64,000 nucleotides of DNA, from assembly GCA_963835135.1 (NCBI GenBank), contig CAWIEF010000004.1, positions 1-64,000 on the forward strand, read 5' to 3'. A program made the position numbers and the translations under genes. This DNA is from JAVVHH01 sp963835135 (GTDB lineage Bacteria; Pseudomonadota; Alphaproteobacteria; Acetobacterales; Acetobacteraceae). The stretch's first letter is position 1, and every line of letters begins with the position of its first letter. This document shows, one piece after another, positions 44,700-53,486 of this stretch. The notes beneath the pieces are model-generated. The model did no database searches. It was not told where the DNA came from and was given only the letters and a program-made list of their open reading frames with translations.

Positions 44700-45859
44700 G
44701 CCGCCAACTCCCGCATCAGCGCAAACAGCCCGGGCTGCCGCTCGAAGCCGATCCCCGGACAGTCCGGCAACTCGAGCGCACCCTCCCGGACGTGCATGCC
44801 CTCGGCGAACCCGCCGAACGCCCCGAACACGCCCGGATAGGCCTCGCACCCGCCCAATCCCAGCCCCGCCGCCACCGCGAACGACATCATGTTGCCGCCA
44901 TGCGGATAGATGCGGGAGCGCTCGCCCCCGAGTTCCTCGACGCGCGCCACCATCGCCGCATAAGCCGCGATCCCGAACGCCTGTGGCGGATCGACCTGCA
45001 GCACGTCATGACCCGGCCGGAAGCCGCCGAACCGCAGCAGGTTCTCCACATCGGCCAGGCAGAACAGGTTCTCCCCCGTCGCCAGCGGCGGCTCGTACCG
45101 CGCCGCCAGCGCCGCGAAATCGGCGAACGCCTGCGGACCGCACGGCTCTTCGAACCAGCGCAGCCCATATGGCCCCAGCCGGTCGGCATAGGCGATGCCC
45201 CGCTGCGGCGAAAGCGCCGCGTTGGCGTCCACCGCCAACGCGTCCGCCCTGCCCAAAATCTCCAGCACCGCGTCGAGCCGCCGGCAATCGTCGTCCAGCG
45301 CCACGCCGCCGGTCTTGATCTTCAGCGCCGTGTACCCCGCGTCGAGATGCCGCCGCACCTCGTCGCGCAGCGCCGCCAGGTCGTCGCCCGGCTGATACCA
45401 CCCGCCGCCGACATAGACCGGCACGGTCGTCGGCCCGGCCCCATCCCCATACCGCTCCCGCAGCAGGTGCCACAGCGGCCGCCGCCCCGCCTTGGCCACC
45501 GCATCCCAGATCGCCACCTCGATCGTCCCGATCGGCACTGAACGCTCCGCCTCGCCCCCAGGCTTCTCCCGCAGCGCCATCCGCGTCACGCAGGCGCCCG
45601 GGTCGAGCAGGCCGTCCGCCCCGACCAGCGTCTCCGGCGCCGCTGCGAGCAGCCGCGGAATGAACCGCTCCCGCATCGCCGCGCCGCACGCATAGCGCCC
45701 GGTCGAATTGAATGCATACCCGATCACCGGCCGCCCATCCGCTACCGCATCGGTCACCACCGCGACCACGGACGTCGTCATCTCCGAGAAGTCGAAGGCC
45801 GCGTTGCGCATGGCCGACTGCACCGGCACGGCACGCTCGCGGATGTCGAGGATGCGCAA
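44696..45859 (-). CDS. Enolase-superfamily dehydratase/racemase (mandelate racemase group)
   Basis: A 387-residue enzyme of the mandelate racemase/muconate lactonising group. The catalytic K180-x-K182 (ALKIKTG), metal ligands D211 (DANAALS), E237 (WFEEP) and E263 (TGENLF), and H320 (YPHGGN) are present. Such enzymes abstract the proton next to a carboxylate, giving dehydration, racemisation or cycloisomerisation of hydroxy acids. TTG 45859, three bases after the tctC stop, gives a full-length domain; a CTG at 45865 is possible. Its place between tctC and tctB ties it to the imported carboxylate. Confidence 0.87.
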   Translation of the reverse strand: MRILDIRERAVPVQSAMRNAAFDFSEMTTSVVAVVTDAVADGRPVIGYAFNSTGRYACGAAMRERFIPRLLAAAPETLVGADGLLDPGACVTRMALREKPGGEAERSVPIGTIEVAIWDAVAKAGRRPLWHLLRERYGDGAGPTTVPVYVGGGWYQPGDDLAALRDEVRRHLDAGYTALKIKTGGVALDDDCRRLDAVLEILGRADALAVDANAALSPQRGIAYADRLGPYGLRWFEEPCGPQAFADFAALAARYEPPLATGENLFCLADVENLLRFGGFRPGHDVLQVDPPQAFGIAAYAAMVARVEELGGERSRIYPHGGNMMSFAVAAGLGLGGCEAYPGVFGAFGGFAEGMHVREGALELPDCPGIGFERQPGLFALMRELAA

Positions 45860-45861
45860 TC

Positions 45862-46833
45862 TCAGACCTGCGGGATCTTCGCGTCGCGGATGACGTCCCG
45901 CCATTTGGGCACGTCGGCGGCGATGCGTTGCGCAAACGCCTCCGGCGTGCTCGCCACCACCTCCAGCCCGGCCCCATGCAGCTGCTCGGCCACCGCCGTA
46001 TCGTGCAGGATCTCGAGCGACGTCTTGGACAGCAGCGCCACGATCTCCGGCGGTGTCTTGGCCGGCGCCAGGAACGCCTGGAACGTGTCGGCCACAAAAT
46101 CCGGATACCCAAGCTCGACCATCGTCGGCACCTCCGGCAGGTCGAACCAGCGCACCGATCCCGTCACCGCCAGCGCCCGCACGGAGTTCGCCGCGATCAG
46201 CGGCCGCGCCGGCGGCAGCGCGACGCAGGCGAGCGCCGTCGTGCCGCCCAGCACGGCCTGCACCGCCGGGCCCGCACCGCCGAACGGCACCGATGTCATG
46301 CTGATCCCAGCCTTCAGCTTCAGCAGCTCGCCCGACAGTTGCGGCGTGGTGCCGATGCCCGGATTGGCGTACGAGACCGCGCTCGGATCCGCCTTGCACT
46401 TGGCGATCAGGTCCCCGATCGAGCTGATGCCGGTCGCCGGACCCGCCACGAACACGTTCGGGGACGTGCCGAGTTCGCCGATCGGCGCGAAATCGGTGAA
46501 CGCGTCGTACGGACACCGCTTGTAGAGGCTCGGATTGACCACGAACGCGCTCGAATCGATCAGCAGCGTGTAACCATCCGGCTCCGCGCGCGCCACGAAC
46601 GCGGTGCCGATGTTCCCGCCCGCGCCCGGCCGGTTGTCGACGATGAAGGACCCGTTCAGCCGGCTGCCCAGATAGTTCGTCAGGATGCGCGCCATGATGT
46701 CGGTCGGCCCGGCCGGCGCGAACGGAACGATGACGCGCACCGGCCGGGTCGGATAGGCGGCCGCGCGGGCCGGCGGTGCAGCGAGAGCCGCGGCCAGCGT
46801 CAGCACGCTCCGGCGGTTGAGGATGGTGGTCAT
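45862..46833 (-). CDS. tctC: TctC/Bug-family solute-binding protein
   Basis: A 323-residue periplasmic receptor. The leader NRRSVLTLAAALAAPPARA is Tat-like. Bug-family text: YPTRPVRVIVPFAPAGPTDIMARI, VDNRPGAGGNIGT, ADGYTLL-type (EPDGYTLLIDSS), VPFGGAGPAVQAVLGG and the C-terminal PAKTPPEIVALL. It binds a carboxylate for TctAB and is co-transcribed with them. It lies 50 bp after the cyclase-family gene. Confidence 0.92.
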   Translation of the reverse strand: MTTILNRRSVLTLAAALAAPPARAAAYPTRPVRVIVPFAPAGPTDIMARILTNYLGSRLNGSFIVDNRPGAGGNIGTAFVARAEPDGYTLLIDSSAFVVNPSLYKRCPYDAFTDFAPIGELGTSPNVFVAGPATGISSIGDLIAKCKADPSAVSYANPGIGTTPQLSGELLKLKAGISMTSVPFGGAGPAVQAVLGGTTALACVALPPARPLIAANSVRALAVTGSVRWFDLPEVPTMVELGYPDFVADTFQAFLAPAKTPPEIVALLSKTSLEILHDTAVAEQLHGAGLEVVASTPEAFAQRIAADVPKWRDVIRDAKIPQV

Positions 46834-46883
46834 GCCCGAAACCTCCCTTGGCGTGCGGTCTGGCGCCGCATCGCCGGTTCTGC

Positions 46884-47867
46884 CTACCGTATCGCGATTG
46901 GGTTGAGCGGTGAACCGACCGCGCCGGTGATGGGCAGCGCGGGCGCCACGAACAAGAAGTCGTAGGTGCCGTCCGCCGCGCACGCCTTGGCCAGCTCGTC
47001 GAGCTTGAAGATCTCGCCCATCGTCAAGCCCATGATCGGGATGCAGATCCAGTGCCAGGGCTGGTTGATCCCGTCCGTGTTGTTCGGCCGCACCTCCACG
47101 CCCCACGTGTCCGTCGCCACCGCGGCGACCTGCTTGTCCTGCAGCCAATCCAGCGTTTCGAAATCCAACCCCGGCGCGTCGCCCCCCGGATACCCGTCCC
47201 ACGACCCGGCCGCCAGGCACTGTTCCATCTGCCCGGTCCGGATCAGCAGGTGATCGCCACGCCCGACCGCCACACCCTGCGCCGCGCAGCACGCATCGAG
47301 CAGCTCGTTCTTGATCGCGAAGCCTTCGGGCAGCCACTCCATCCCCAGATGCCGCGCGACGTCGAGCAGCACGCCGCGGCCGACCATCTTCTCCTTCGTG
47401 AAATGGATGCCGGCCTTGGCCGCGCCAAACGACGACACCTCGCGGCAATCATAGCCGTTCCACATGTGCCCATCGTAGAAGATGTGGCCCAGCCCGTCCC
47501 AATGCGTGCCTGCCTGCAGCGGGAACAGCACCATGTCGTCGGCCGACCGGATGCCGCGCTTGTCCAGCGTGCCGGCATAGGCGTCCGACCCGCTCCGCAG
47601 CATCGTGTGCACCGGGTTGAACCGCCCGACCGGCGGGAACTTGGTCTTGCCGCCCTGCGGCCCGTCCTTGTCGTAGTTCAGCGCCAGCGAGATCACCTGC
47701 CCCTTGCGCACCAAACCCGCGGCCCGGACGATGTCCTCGGCGGTCGTGTAGTTCAGCGTGCCGATCTGGTCGTCGGCTCCCCATTTCCCCCAGTTCCGCA
47801 GCCGGTCGGCCGTGGCGTCGAGCTCGCTGCGGGTCACGCGGGTCGGGGTCGGGACGTCGATGTCCAT
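46884..47867 (-). CDS. Cyclase-family (kynurenine-formamidase-like) metal hydrolase
   Basis: A 327-residue enzyme of the cyclase family, metal hydrolases that open lactones, formamides or cyclic imides. The metal site HWDGLGH is at about residues 117-123 (GTHWDGLGHIFYDG). Other text: WGKWGADDQIGTLNY at the N-terminus and RGVLLDVARHLG. AGGAGG seven bases before ATG 47867 fixes the start. It follows the TetR gene by 14 bp and precedes tctC, so it should act on the transported compound or one of its intermediates. Confidence 0.88.
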   Translation of the reverse strand: MDIDVPTPTRVTRSELDATADRLRNWGKWGADDQIGTLNYTTAEDIVRAAGLVRKGQVISLALNYDKDGPQGGKTKFPPVGRFNPVHTMLRSGSDAYAGTLDKRGIRSADDMVLFPLQAGTHWDGLGHIFYDGHMWNGYDCREVSSFGAAKAGIHFTKEKMVGRGVLLDVARHLGMEWLPEGFAIKNELLDACCAAQGVAVGRGDHLLIRTGQMEQCLAAGSWDGYPGGDAPGLDFETLDWLQDKQVAAVATDTWGVEVRPNNTDGINQPWHWICIPIMGLTMGEIFKLDELAKACAADGTYDFLFVAPALPITGAVGSPLNPIAIR

Positions 47868-47881
47868 GATGGTCCTCCTGG

Positions 47882-48547
47882 TTATTGCTTGGTCTTGCAG
47901 CGTGGACGGCGCACCGGCGCGGCCCGGAGCCCGGCCGCCACGAACGGCACCAGGTGCGCCAGCGCCAGCTCGGTGTCGCCCGGATCGCACGCGCCGCCGG
48001 TCAGCGATTGGATGCGGCCCGGATTGGCCATGGTGTAGAACATCGTGCCGAGCAGGAAGTGGAACCGCCACGCCAGGTCGGCCGCAGGCAAGTCCGGCAG
48101 CACGGCCTGCAGCGCCGCGATGAACGCTCCGCTGGATTGGTCGAACGCCCTGGCCAGGATGCGCCGGCTGAACGCTTCCGGTTCGGTCGCCAGCCGGGCC
48201 CGCAACTTGACGAACGGGGCGCCGCCAAACTGCGTGTCGACCGTCAGCGCCGGGCGCAGGAACGCCTGGACGATCGCCTCAAGCGTCGGCGCGCCCTTGG
48301 CCTCGATGATGCCGAGCAACCGCAGCCGTTCCGCCGCGATCGGGGCCGCCCGCGCCGCGAAGATCTCCGCAAGCAGGTTCTCCTTCTCGCCGAAATGGTA
48401 GTTGAGCGCCGACAGCGTCACGTCCGCCTCCGCGGCAAGGGTGCGGATGCTCACGACCTGCCAGCCATGGGCCGCGAACAGCCGCTCCCCGGCATCGAGC
48501 AACCGCTGCCGCACGGGCCGTTCCTCCCCCCCTGCCAACTGGACCAT
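47882..48547 (-). CDS. TetR-family transcriptional regulator
   Basis: A 221-residue repressor-type protein. The N-terminal helix-turn-helix is typical: RQRLLDAGERLFAAHGW, then SIRTLAAEADVTLSALNYHF (about residues 33-52). The C-terminal ligand domain has the FLLGTMFYTMANP region seen in many alphaproteobacterial TetR proteins. A perfect palindrome lies 15 bp before its ATG, so it probably represses itself, the operon that follows and the divergent operon. A second copy of the operator at 53.4 kb extends its likely regulon. Confidence 0.9.
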   Translation of the reverse strand: MVQLAGGEERPVRQRLLDAGERLFAAHGWQVVSIRTLAAEADVTLSALNYHFGEKENLLAEIFAARAAPIAAERLRLLGIIEAKGAPTLEAIVQAFLRPALTVDTQFGGAPFVKLRARLATEPEAFSRRILARAFDQSSGAFIAALQAVLPDLPAADLAWRFHFLLGTMFYTMANPGRIQSLTGGACDPGDTELALAHLVPFVAAGLRAAPVRRPRCKTKQ

Positions 48548-48562
48548 CACGCGCCTTGACTG

Positions 48563-48578
48563 ATACGAACGTTCGTAT
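48563..48578. promoter_or_regulatory. TetR operator, perfect 16-bp palindrome
   Basis: ATACGAACGTTCGTAT is perfectly self-complementary and sits between the TetR gene and the divergent BKACE gene. Its core ACGAACGTTCGT recurs at 53393-53404 upstream of two more genes. It is the most likely binding site of the adjacent TetR protein. Confidence 0.8.
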
Positions 48579-48649
48579 AGCGTCCGCGCCGACGGGTCGG
48601 TTGTCAAGCGACCCCAAGACGATATGGGAAACGTAATGAACAGAACGCT

Positions 48650-49525
48650 ATGAGGACGATCGTGAGCTGCGCCGTCACCGGCAACCAGACCACGCTGGCC
48701 CAGCACCCGGGCCTGCCCGTCACACCGCAGGAGATCGCCGAAGCCTGCATCGGCGCCGCCAAGGCGGGTGCTGCCATCACCCACATCCACGTCCGCTACC
48801 CCGACGGCCGCCCCTCGATGGAGGTCGAGCACTACCGCGAAGTGGTCGACCGGATCGGCAGCAGCGGCACCGACGTCATCATCAATCTCACCACCGGACC
48901 CGGCCAGCGCTTCATCCCCGGCAAGGACGACCCGAGCGTGGCCGCACCCGGGACCACGCTGATGGCGCCGATGCGCCGGGTCGAGCACGTCGTCGCACTC
49001 AAGCCCGAGATCTGCACCCTCGATCTCAACACCATGTGGTCCGGCACCTCGGCCGTGATCAACGCCCCCGACAGCATCGCCACCATGGCCCGCGCCATGA
49101 AGGAAGCCGGCAGCAAGCCCGAGCTGGAAGTGTTCGACAGCGGCGACATCCAACTTGCCAAGCAGCTCATCAAGGATGGCGTGCTGGACAGCCCGGCCCT
49201 GTTCCAGATCGTCACCGGCATCCGCTACGGCTTCGAGATGACCCCGCAGACCATGGCCTATGCCCGCTCGATGCTGCCGCCGGACGCCGTCTGGGCCGGC
49301 TTCGGCATCGGCCGCATGGCCTTCCCGATGGTGGCCCAAGCCTTCCTGCTCGGCGGCCATGTCCGCGTCGGCCTCGAGGACGCCGTCAACCTCAGCCGCG
49401 GCGTGCTCGCCCCCGACAACGCCGCCATGGTCGCCAAGGCGGTCCACATCGTCGAACAATTGGGCGGCGAGATTGCCACCGTCGCCGAGGCACGGAGCAT
49501 GCTCGGCCTGAAACCCCGCTCATAA
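48650..49525 (+). CDS. BKACE-family beta-keto acid cleavage enzyme (DUF849)
   Basis: A 291-residue TIM-barrel enzyme of the BKACE family, which cleaves beta-keto acids with acetyl-CoA to acetoacetate and a CoA ester. The zinc-binding HIH (H45, H47; THIHVRYPDGRPS) and the downstream text (NLTTGPG, LDLNTMWSG, ELEVFDSGD, GFGIGRMAFPM, GGHVRVGLEDAVNLSRG) match the family well. It starts the plus-strand operon opposite the TetR operator. The keto acid is probably produced by the dehydratase and dehydrogenases encoded nearby. Confidence 0.92.
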   Translation: MRTIVSCAVTGNQTTLAQHPGLPVTPQEIAEACIGAAKAGAAITHIHVRYPDGRPSMEVEHYREVVDRIGSSGTDVIINLTTGPGQRFIPGKDDPSVAAPGTTLMAPMRRVEHVVALKPEICTLDLNTMWSGTSAVINAPDSIATMARAMKEAGSKPELEVFDSGDIQLAKQLIKDGVLDSPALFQIVTGIRYGFEMTPQTMAYARSMLPPDAVWAGFGIGRMAFPMVAQAFLLGGHVRVGLEDAVNLSRGVLAPDNAAMVAKAVHIVEQLGGEIATVAEARSMLGLKPRS

Positions 49526-49539
49526 CTGGGAGAACCACC

Positions 49540-50622
49540 ATGCCATCACGAAGAGGCCTGCTAGGCGCTGGCCTGGCGTTCTGCAGCTGCTGCCTGCTCG
49601 ACCGCGCGAAAGCCCAGCAACCCGCTCCCGTTCGCCGCCCCGTCAGCGTCGGCGGCCAGCCCGTCCGGACCGTCGACACCCACGCCCACTGCATTTTCCA
49701 AGACGCGCTCTCCCTGATGGGCGGCGCCGGCCAGAACATCGTGCCGCCCACGCGGGGCGTCAACGAGCACTTCCTGCTCAAGGGCGTCGAGGGCCGGCTG
49801 CGTTCGATGGACGACATGGGCATCGACATGGAGATCCTCTCCATCAACCCATTCTGGTACGGCACCGACCGCGATACCGGTGCCCGCATCGTCGCACTCC
49901 AGAACGATCACCTCGCCGAGCTCTGCGCCGCCAACCCCGACCGCTTCGGCGCCTTCGCCTCGCTGACCATGCAGTTCCCCGACCTCGCCGTGAAACAGCT
50001 CGAGGATGCCATGCGCAAGCCCGGCATCCGCGGCGCGGCCATCGGCGGCAGCGTGCTGGGCGCCAGCTTCGCCGAGCCGCGCTTCCGCCCGTTGCTCGCC
50101 AAGGCCGAAGAACTCGGCGCCGTCCTGTTCATCCATCCACAGGCCCTGCCCGAGATGGCGGCCCGCTTCGTCGGCAACGGCTGGATCGCCAACACCGTCG
50201 GCAACCCGCTCGAGACGACGATCGCCTTGGAACATCTCATCTTCGAAGGGGTGCTCGACCGCTTCCCCAACCTCAAGATCCTGGCGGCGCATGGCGGCGG
50301 CTTCCTGCCCTCATACGCCCCGCGCATCGACGTGAGCTGCTCCATCTCGCCGCAGAACTGCAATCCGGGCATCGTCCTGAAGAAGAAACCGACCGAATAC
50401 CTCAATCAGATGTTCTACGACGCCCTCGTTTTCACCCCGGAGGCGCTGCGTCACCTCGTCGCCCAGGTCGGCAGCAGCCAGATCGTGCTCGGCACCGACT
50501 TCCCCATCCCCTGGGAGCTCCACCCGGCCGACATGGTCCTGGCGACCTCCTCCCTGACCGATGCCGACAAGGTCGCGATCCTGGGCGGCAATGCCACCAG
50601 GCTGTTCGGCCTGCCGACTTGA
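49540..50622 (+). CDS. Exported TIM-barrel amidohydrolase (decarboxylase-like, amidohydrolase-2)
   Basis: A 360-residue enzyme with a Tat-like leader (SRRGLLGAGLAFCSCC). The metal site starts with VDTHAHC, and later FIHPQALPEMA, LKILAAHGGG and GTDFPIPWELH follow, as in the amidohydrolase-2 family (ACMSD, hydroxybenzoate decarboxylases and hydrolases). GGGAG precedes ATG 49540. It follows BKACE by 14 bp and its stop overlaps the second TctC-type gene by four bases. Export is unusual for this family, though a second leader-bearing member lies at 56.3 kb. Confidence 0.87.
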   Translation: MPSRRGLLGAGLAFCSCCLLDRAKAQQPAPVRRPVSVGGQPVRTVDTHAHCIFQDALSLMGGAGQNIVPPTRGVNEHFLLKGVEGRLRSMDDMGIDMEILSINPFWYGTDRDTGARIVALQNDHLAELCAANPDRFGAFASLTMQFPDLAVKQLEDAMRKPGIRGAAIGGSVLGASFAEPRFRPLLAKAEELGAVLFIHPQALPEMAARFVGNGWIANTVGNPLETTIALEHLIFEGVLDRFPNLKILAAHGGGFLPSYAPRIDVSCSISPQNCNPGIVLKKKPTEYLNQMFYDALVFTPEALRHLVAQVGSSQIVLGTDFPIPWELHPADMVLATSSLTDADKVAILGGNATRLFGLPT

Positions 50623-51572
50623 TCCGCGCGTTCCTCCTGCTCCTCGTCCTGGCCAGCCCCGCCTTGGCGCAGGACTATCCGGCCCGCCCGATCCGCATCC
50701 TCGAGCCGCTCGCCGCCGGCAGCGCGGTCGACGTCGTCACCCGCATCGTCGCCGACCGCATGGGCCGTATTCTGGGCGGCAGCCTCTTCGTCGATAACCA
50801 GCCCGGCGCCGCCGGCCTGCTCGGCATGCGCGCCGGCTCCCGCGCGGCGCCCGACGGCTACACCCTCCTCGCCGTCAACGACAGCGTGGTCACCGTGCTG
50901 CCGAACATCCGCACGGATGCGGGCTACGACCCGCGCACCGCCTTCGTTCCTGTCATCCAGCTCGTGCGCATCCACTGGGCCCTGGTCGCCAGCCCGGCGC
51001 TGCAGGCGGACACCTTGGCTGGGTTCATCGCTGCGGCCAAAGCCAAGCCTGGCGCCATCGACTTCGCCTCCGGCGGCCAGGGCAGCCCGCAGCACATCGC
51101 CATGGAGTTGTTCGAGCGCGCCGCCGGCATCAAGCTGCAGCACGTGCCGTTCCGCGGCGCCACGCCGGCGCTCAACGAAGTCGTGGCCGGCCACATCCCG
51201 GTCATGTTCACCGCATTGCCCACCCCGCTGCCCTTCCTCGACGACCATCGCTTGACCATCCTCGGCATCGCCGACCCGGCCCGCGTCCCCAGCCTGCCGA
51301 ACGTACCCACTTTGGCCGAAGCCGGGCTGCCAGGCTTCGAGTTCTTCGCCTGGGGCGCGCTCCTCGCCCCTGCCGGCACGCCGCCCGCCATCGTCGACAA
51401 GCTGAACGCCGCCGCCAACCAGGCGCTGTCGGATCCGGCGGTGAACAAGCAGCTCACCGACCTGGGCTACGAAGTCGTCGGCGGCTCCCCCGCCGCGCTG
51501 AACACGCTGATCGGCCAAGACTACCAGGCCAAACGCGATCTCCTCCGCGCCGCCGACATCCATGCCGACTGA
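50619..51572 (+). CDS. Second TctC/Bug-family solute-binding protein
   Basis: A 317-residue periplasmic receptor starting at TTG 50619 inside the preceding stop (TTGA). Signal peptide 1-17 (ending ALA), then the Bug-family order: YPARPIRILEPLAAGSAVDVV, VDNQPGAAGLLG, PDGYTLLAVND, VPFRGATPALNEVVAGHIPVM and LPNVPTLAEAGLPGFEFFAW. No second TctAB is present, so it probably shares the TctAB of the divergent operon. It overlaps the dehydrogenase gene by 11 bp. Confidence 0.9.
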   Translation: MIRAFLLLLVLASPALAQDYPARPIRILEPLAAGSAVDVVTRIVADRMGRILGGSLFVDNQPGAAGLLGMRAGSRAAPDGYTLLAVNDSVVTVLPNIRTDAGYDPRTAFVPVIQLVRIHWALVASPALQADTLAGFIAAAKAKPGAIDFASGGQGSPQHIAMELFERAAGIKLQHVPFRGATPALNEVVAGHIPVMFTALPTPLPFLDDHRLTILGIADPARVPSLPNVPTLAEAGLPGFEFFAWGALLAPAGTPPAIVDKLNAAANQALSDPAVNKQLTDLGYEVVGGSPAALNTLIGQDYQAKRDLLRAADIHAD

Positions 51573-52620
51573 ACGGCGCGTCGCCGCCGCCGCCCTGGCG
51601 GCGTTCATGGCGCGCGCGTTCGTCGCCGCCGGGCTGCCCGACGCCGACGCGGCCATCGTCGCCGGCCTGATGACGGAGGCCGATTTGGTCGGCGCCGACG
51701 CGCACGGCGTATTCCGCCTGCCGCAATACATCCGCCGTCTCGAGGGTGGTGCGGTCAACCGCACGCCGGACATCGCCGTGCAGCGCACCGCGCCGGCCAC
51801 CGCGCTCGTCGACGGCGACAACGGCATGGGTCATCTCGTCATGCGCCGCGCCGCAGACACCGCGGTCGAACTGGCCGAAGCGGCTGGTGTCGGCTGGGTC
51901 GGCGTGCGCCGCTCCAACCATGCGGGACCCGCCTCGCTCTACGCCACGATGCCGCTCGCCCGGGGCATGATCGGCATCTATTCGGCCGTCGCCAGCGCCA
52001 ACCACATGGCACCCTGGGGCGGCACCGACCTGCTGCTCGGCACCAATCCGCTCGCCGTCGCGCTGCCGGCCGGCGACGCGCCTCCAGTCGTGCTCGACAT
52101 CGCGACCACGGTCGTGTCGTACGGCACCATCAAGAACTACGTCCTACAGGGCAAGACGATGCCGGAAGGCTGGATGATCGACCGCACCACCGGCGCGCCA
52201 ATCACCGACTCGGCAAAGAGCGGCGACGGCGTGCTGCTGCCGATCGGCGGCTACAAGGGCGCCGGGCTCGCGCTCATTCTCGGCCTGCTAGCCGGCACGC
52301 TCAACGGCGCCGGCGTGGGCCGCGCCGTCGTCGATTTCAACGCCGATGACGGCACCGAGTCCAATACCGGCCACTTCATCCTGGCACTCGACGTCCGCCG
52401 CTTCATCGACCCGGCCCTGTTCGCCGCCGCGGTCACGGCCCATCTCGACGAGCTCCACCGCTCCGCCCGCCTGCCGGGCGTCGACGCCATCCGCTTTCCC
52501 GGTGAGGAGCGCGCCCGCCGCCGCGCCGAGCGGGAACAGCAAGGCGTCCCGATCCCGTCCGCCCTGGGCGCCGTGCTGGACGGATTGGGGCGCCGCCTCG
52601 GGATCGGCCTGCTTGCCTAG
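51562..52620 (+). CDS. Malate/lactate dehydrogenase family oxidoreductase (Ldh2 type)
   Basis: A 352-residue NAD(P)-dependent dehydrogenase of the Ldh2/YlbC/ureidoglycolate group, oxidising 2-hydroxy acids. Markers: VGADAHGVFRLPQYIRRL (near 45), GDNGMGHLVM, GWVGVRRSNHAGPASLYA, LLGTNPLAVALPAG, and GGYKGAGLALILGLLAG. It ends the BKACE operon, and its stop overlaps the convergent SDR stop by four bases. It could make the keto acid that BKACE cleaves. Confidence 0.9.
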   Translation: MPTERRVAAAALAAFMARAFVAAGLPDADAAIVAGLMTEADLVGADAHGVFRLPQYIRRLEGGAVNRTPDIAVQRTAPATALVDGDNGMGHLVMRRAADTAVELAEAAGVGWVGVRRSNHAGPASLYATMPLARGMIGIYSAVASANHMAPWGGTDLLLGTNPLAVALPAGDAPPVVLDIATTVVSYGTIKNYVLQGKTMPEGWMIDRTTGAPITDSAKSGDGVLLPIGGYKGAGLALILGLLAGTLNGAGVGRAVVDFNADDGTESNTGHFILALDVRRFIDPALFAAAVTAHLDELHRSARLPGVDAIRFPGEERARRRAEREQQGVPIPSALGAVLDGLGRRLGIGLLA

Positions 52621-53363
52621 AGCGACCGCCCGCCATCCACCACGAGCGTGGTCCCGGTGGCAAAGCGCAGCGAGGTCGCGCACGCCAGCACCGCTTCCGC
52701 AACGTCTTCGGCCGCGGCGACCCGCTTGAGGGGCGTGGCCTGCGCCGTCTTCGCGTTGAACACTGCGTCCCGGCCTGGCACGAACTGCGTGTCCACCACG
52801 CCCGGTGCCACCCCCATCACCCGCACCGCCGGCGCTAGCACGCGGGCCAGCGACTTGGTCATCACGTCGATCCCCGCCTTGGCCGCGCAATACGCGATCG
52901 ACGAGCCCGTCCCGGTCTGCCCCGCCACCGACGAGATGCTCACGATCAGACCCTGTCCCGACGCGGTTAGCAACGGCGCGAACACCCGAATGGCCGCGAA
53001 CTGGCCGCGCCAGTTGACCGCGAACATGCGGTCGATCAGCGCGTCGTCCAACGCGTCTAGATCGGCATGGGCGATCGGCTTGGTGAAGCCCGCGCTGTTG
53101 ACCAGGATATGCAGCCGATCGCCCGACCACGCGGCCACCTGGTCGCGCAGCGCTTCCAGCGAGCCCGTATCTGCAACGTCCGCCGGGAGCGCGATATGGC
53201 CCGATCCCGCCAATCCGCCCACGATCTGCGCCGCCGTCTCGGCCGATCGCGGCGTATGCGTGATGGCCACCCGCGCACCCTCCTCGGCCAACATCCGCGC
53301 CGTTGCCGCGCCGATCCCGCCGGAGCCGCCGATGACGAGCGCAACCTGTTCCTGCAACCGCAT
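52617..53363 (-). CDS. Short-chain dehydrogenase/reductase
   Basis: A 248-residue classical SDR. The cofactor motif GGSGGIG is at residues 12-18, NSAG near 89, and the catalytic Ser145, Tyr158 and Lys162 (YCAAK) are all present. It oxidises or reduces a hydroxyl/keto group with NAD(P). ATG 53363 lies 23 bp from the second palindromic operator, so the TetR protein probably controls it too. Convergent with the Ldh2 gene. Confidence 0.92.
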   Translation of the reverse strand: MRLQEQVALVIGGSGGIGAATARMLAEEGARVAITHTPRSAETAAQIVGGLAGSGHIALPADVADTGSLEALRDQVAAWSGDRLHILVNSAGFTKPIAHADLDALDDALIDRMFAVNWRGQFAAIRVFAPLLTASGQGLIVSISSVAGQTGTGSSIAYCAAKAGIDVMTKSLARVLAPAVRVMGVAPGVVDTQFVPGRDAVFNAKTAQATPLKRVAAAEDVAEAVLACATSLRFATGTTLVVDGGRSL

Positions 53364-53386
53364 GCCTGGCCTCCCTGAGCTCCAAC

Positions 53387-53410
53387 ACACGGACGAACGT
53401 TCGTCTGTGT
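53387..53410. promoter_or_regulatory. Second TetR operator, 24-bp near-perfect palindrome
   Basis: ACACGGACGAACGTTCGTCTGTGT is self-complementary except for one base pair; the centre ACGAACGTTCGT (53393-53404) is identical to the site beside the TetR gene. It lies between the divergent SDR and LVIVD-repeat genes. A partial AACGTTCGTC half-site follows at 53463-53472. Confidence 0.75.
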
Positions 53411-53486
53411 CAAGAGCAGCGGATGCTTGTGCGGCGGCGACGGAAATGGTTCGCTCCGCCCCAACGTTCGTCCAATCAAACAAGCA

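Noticed and set aside
45860..46516. Longer version of the enolase-family protein reading back through tctC
   Set aside because: The extra text is the tctC gene in another frame; the enolase domain is complete from TTG 45859.
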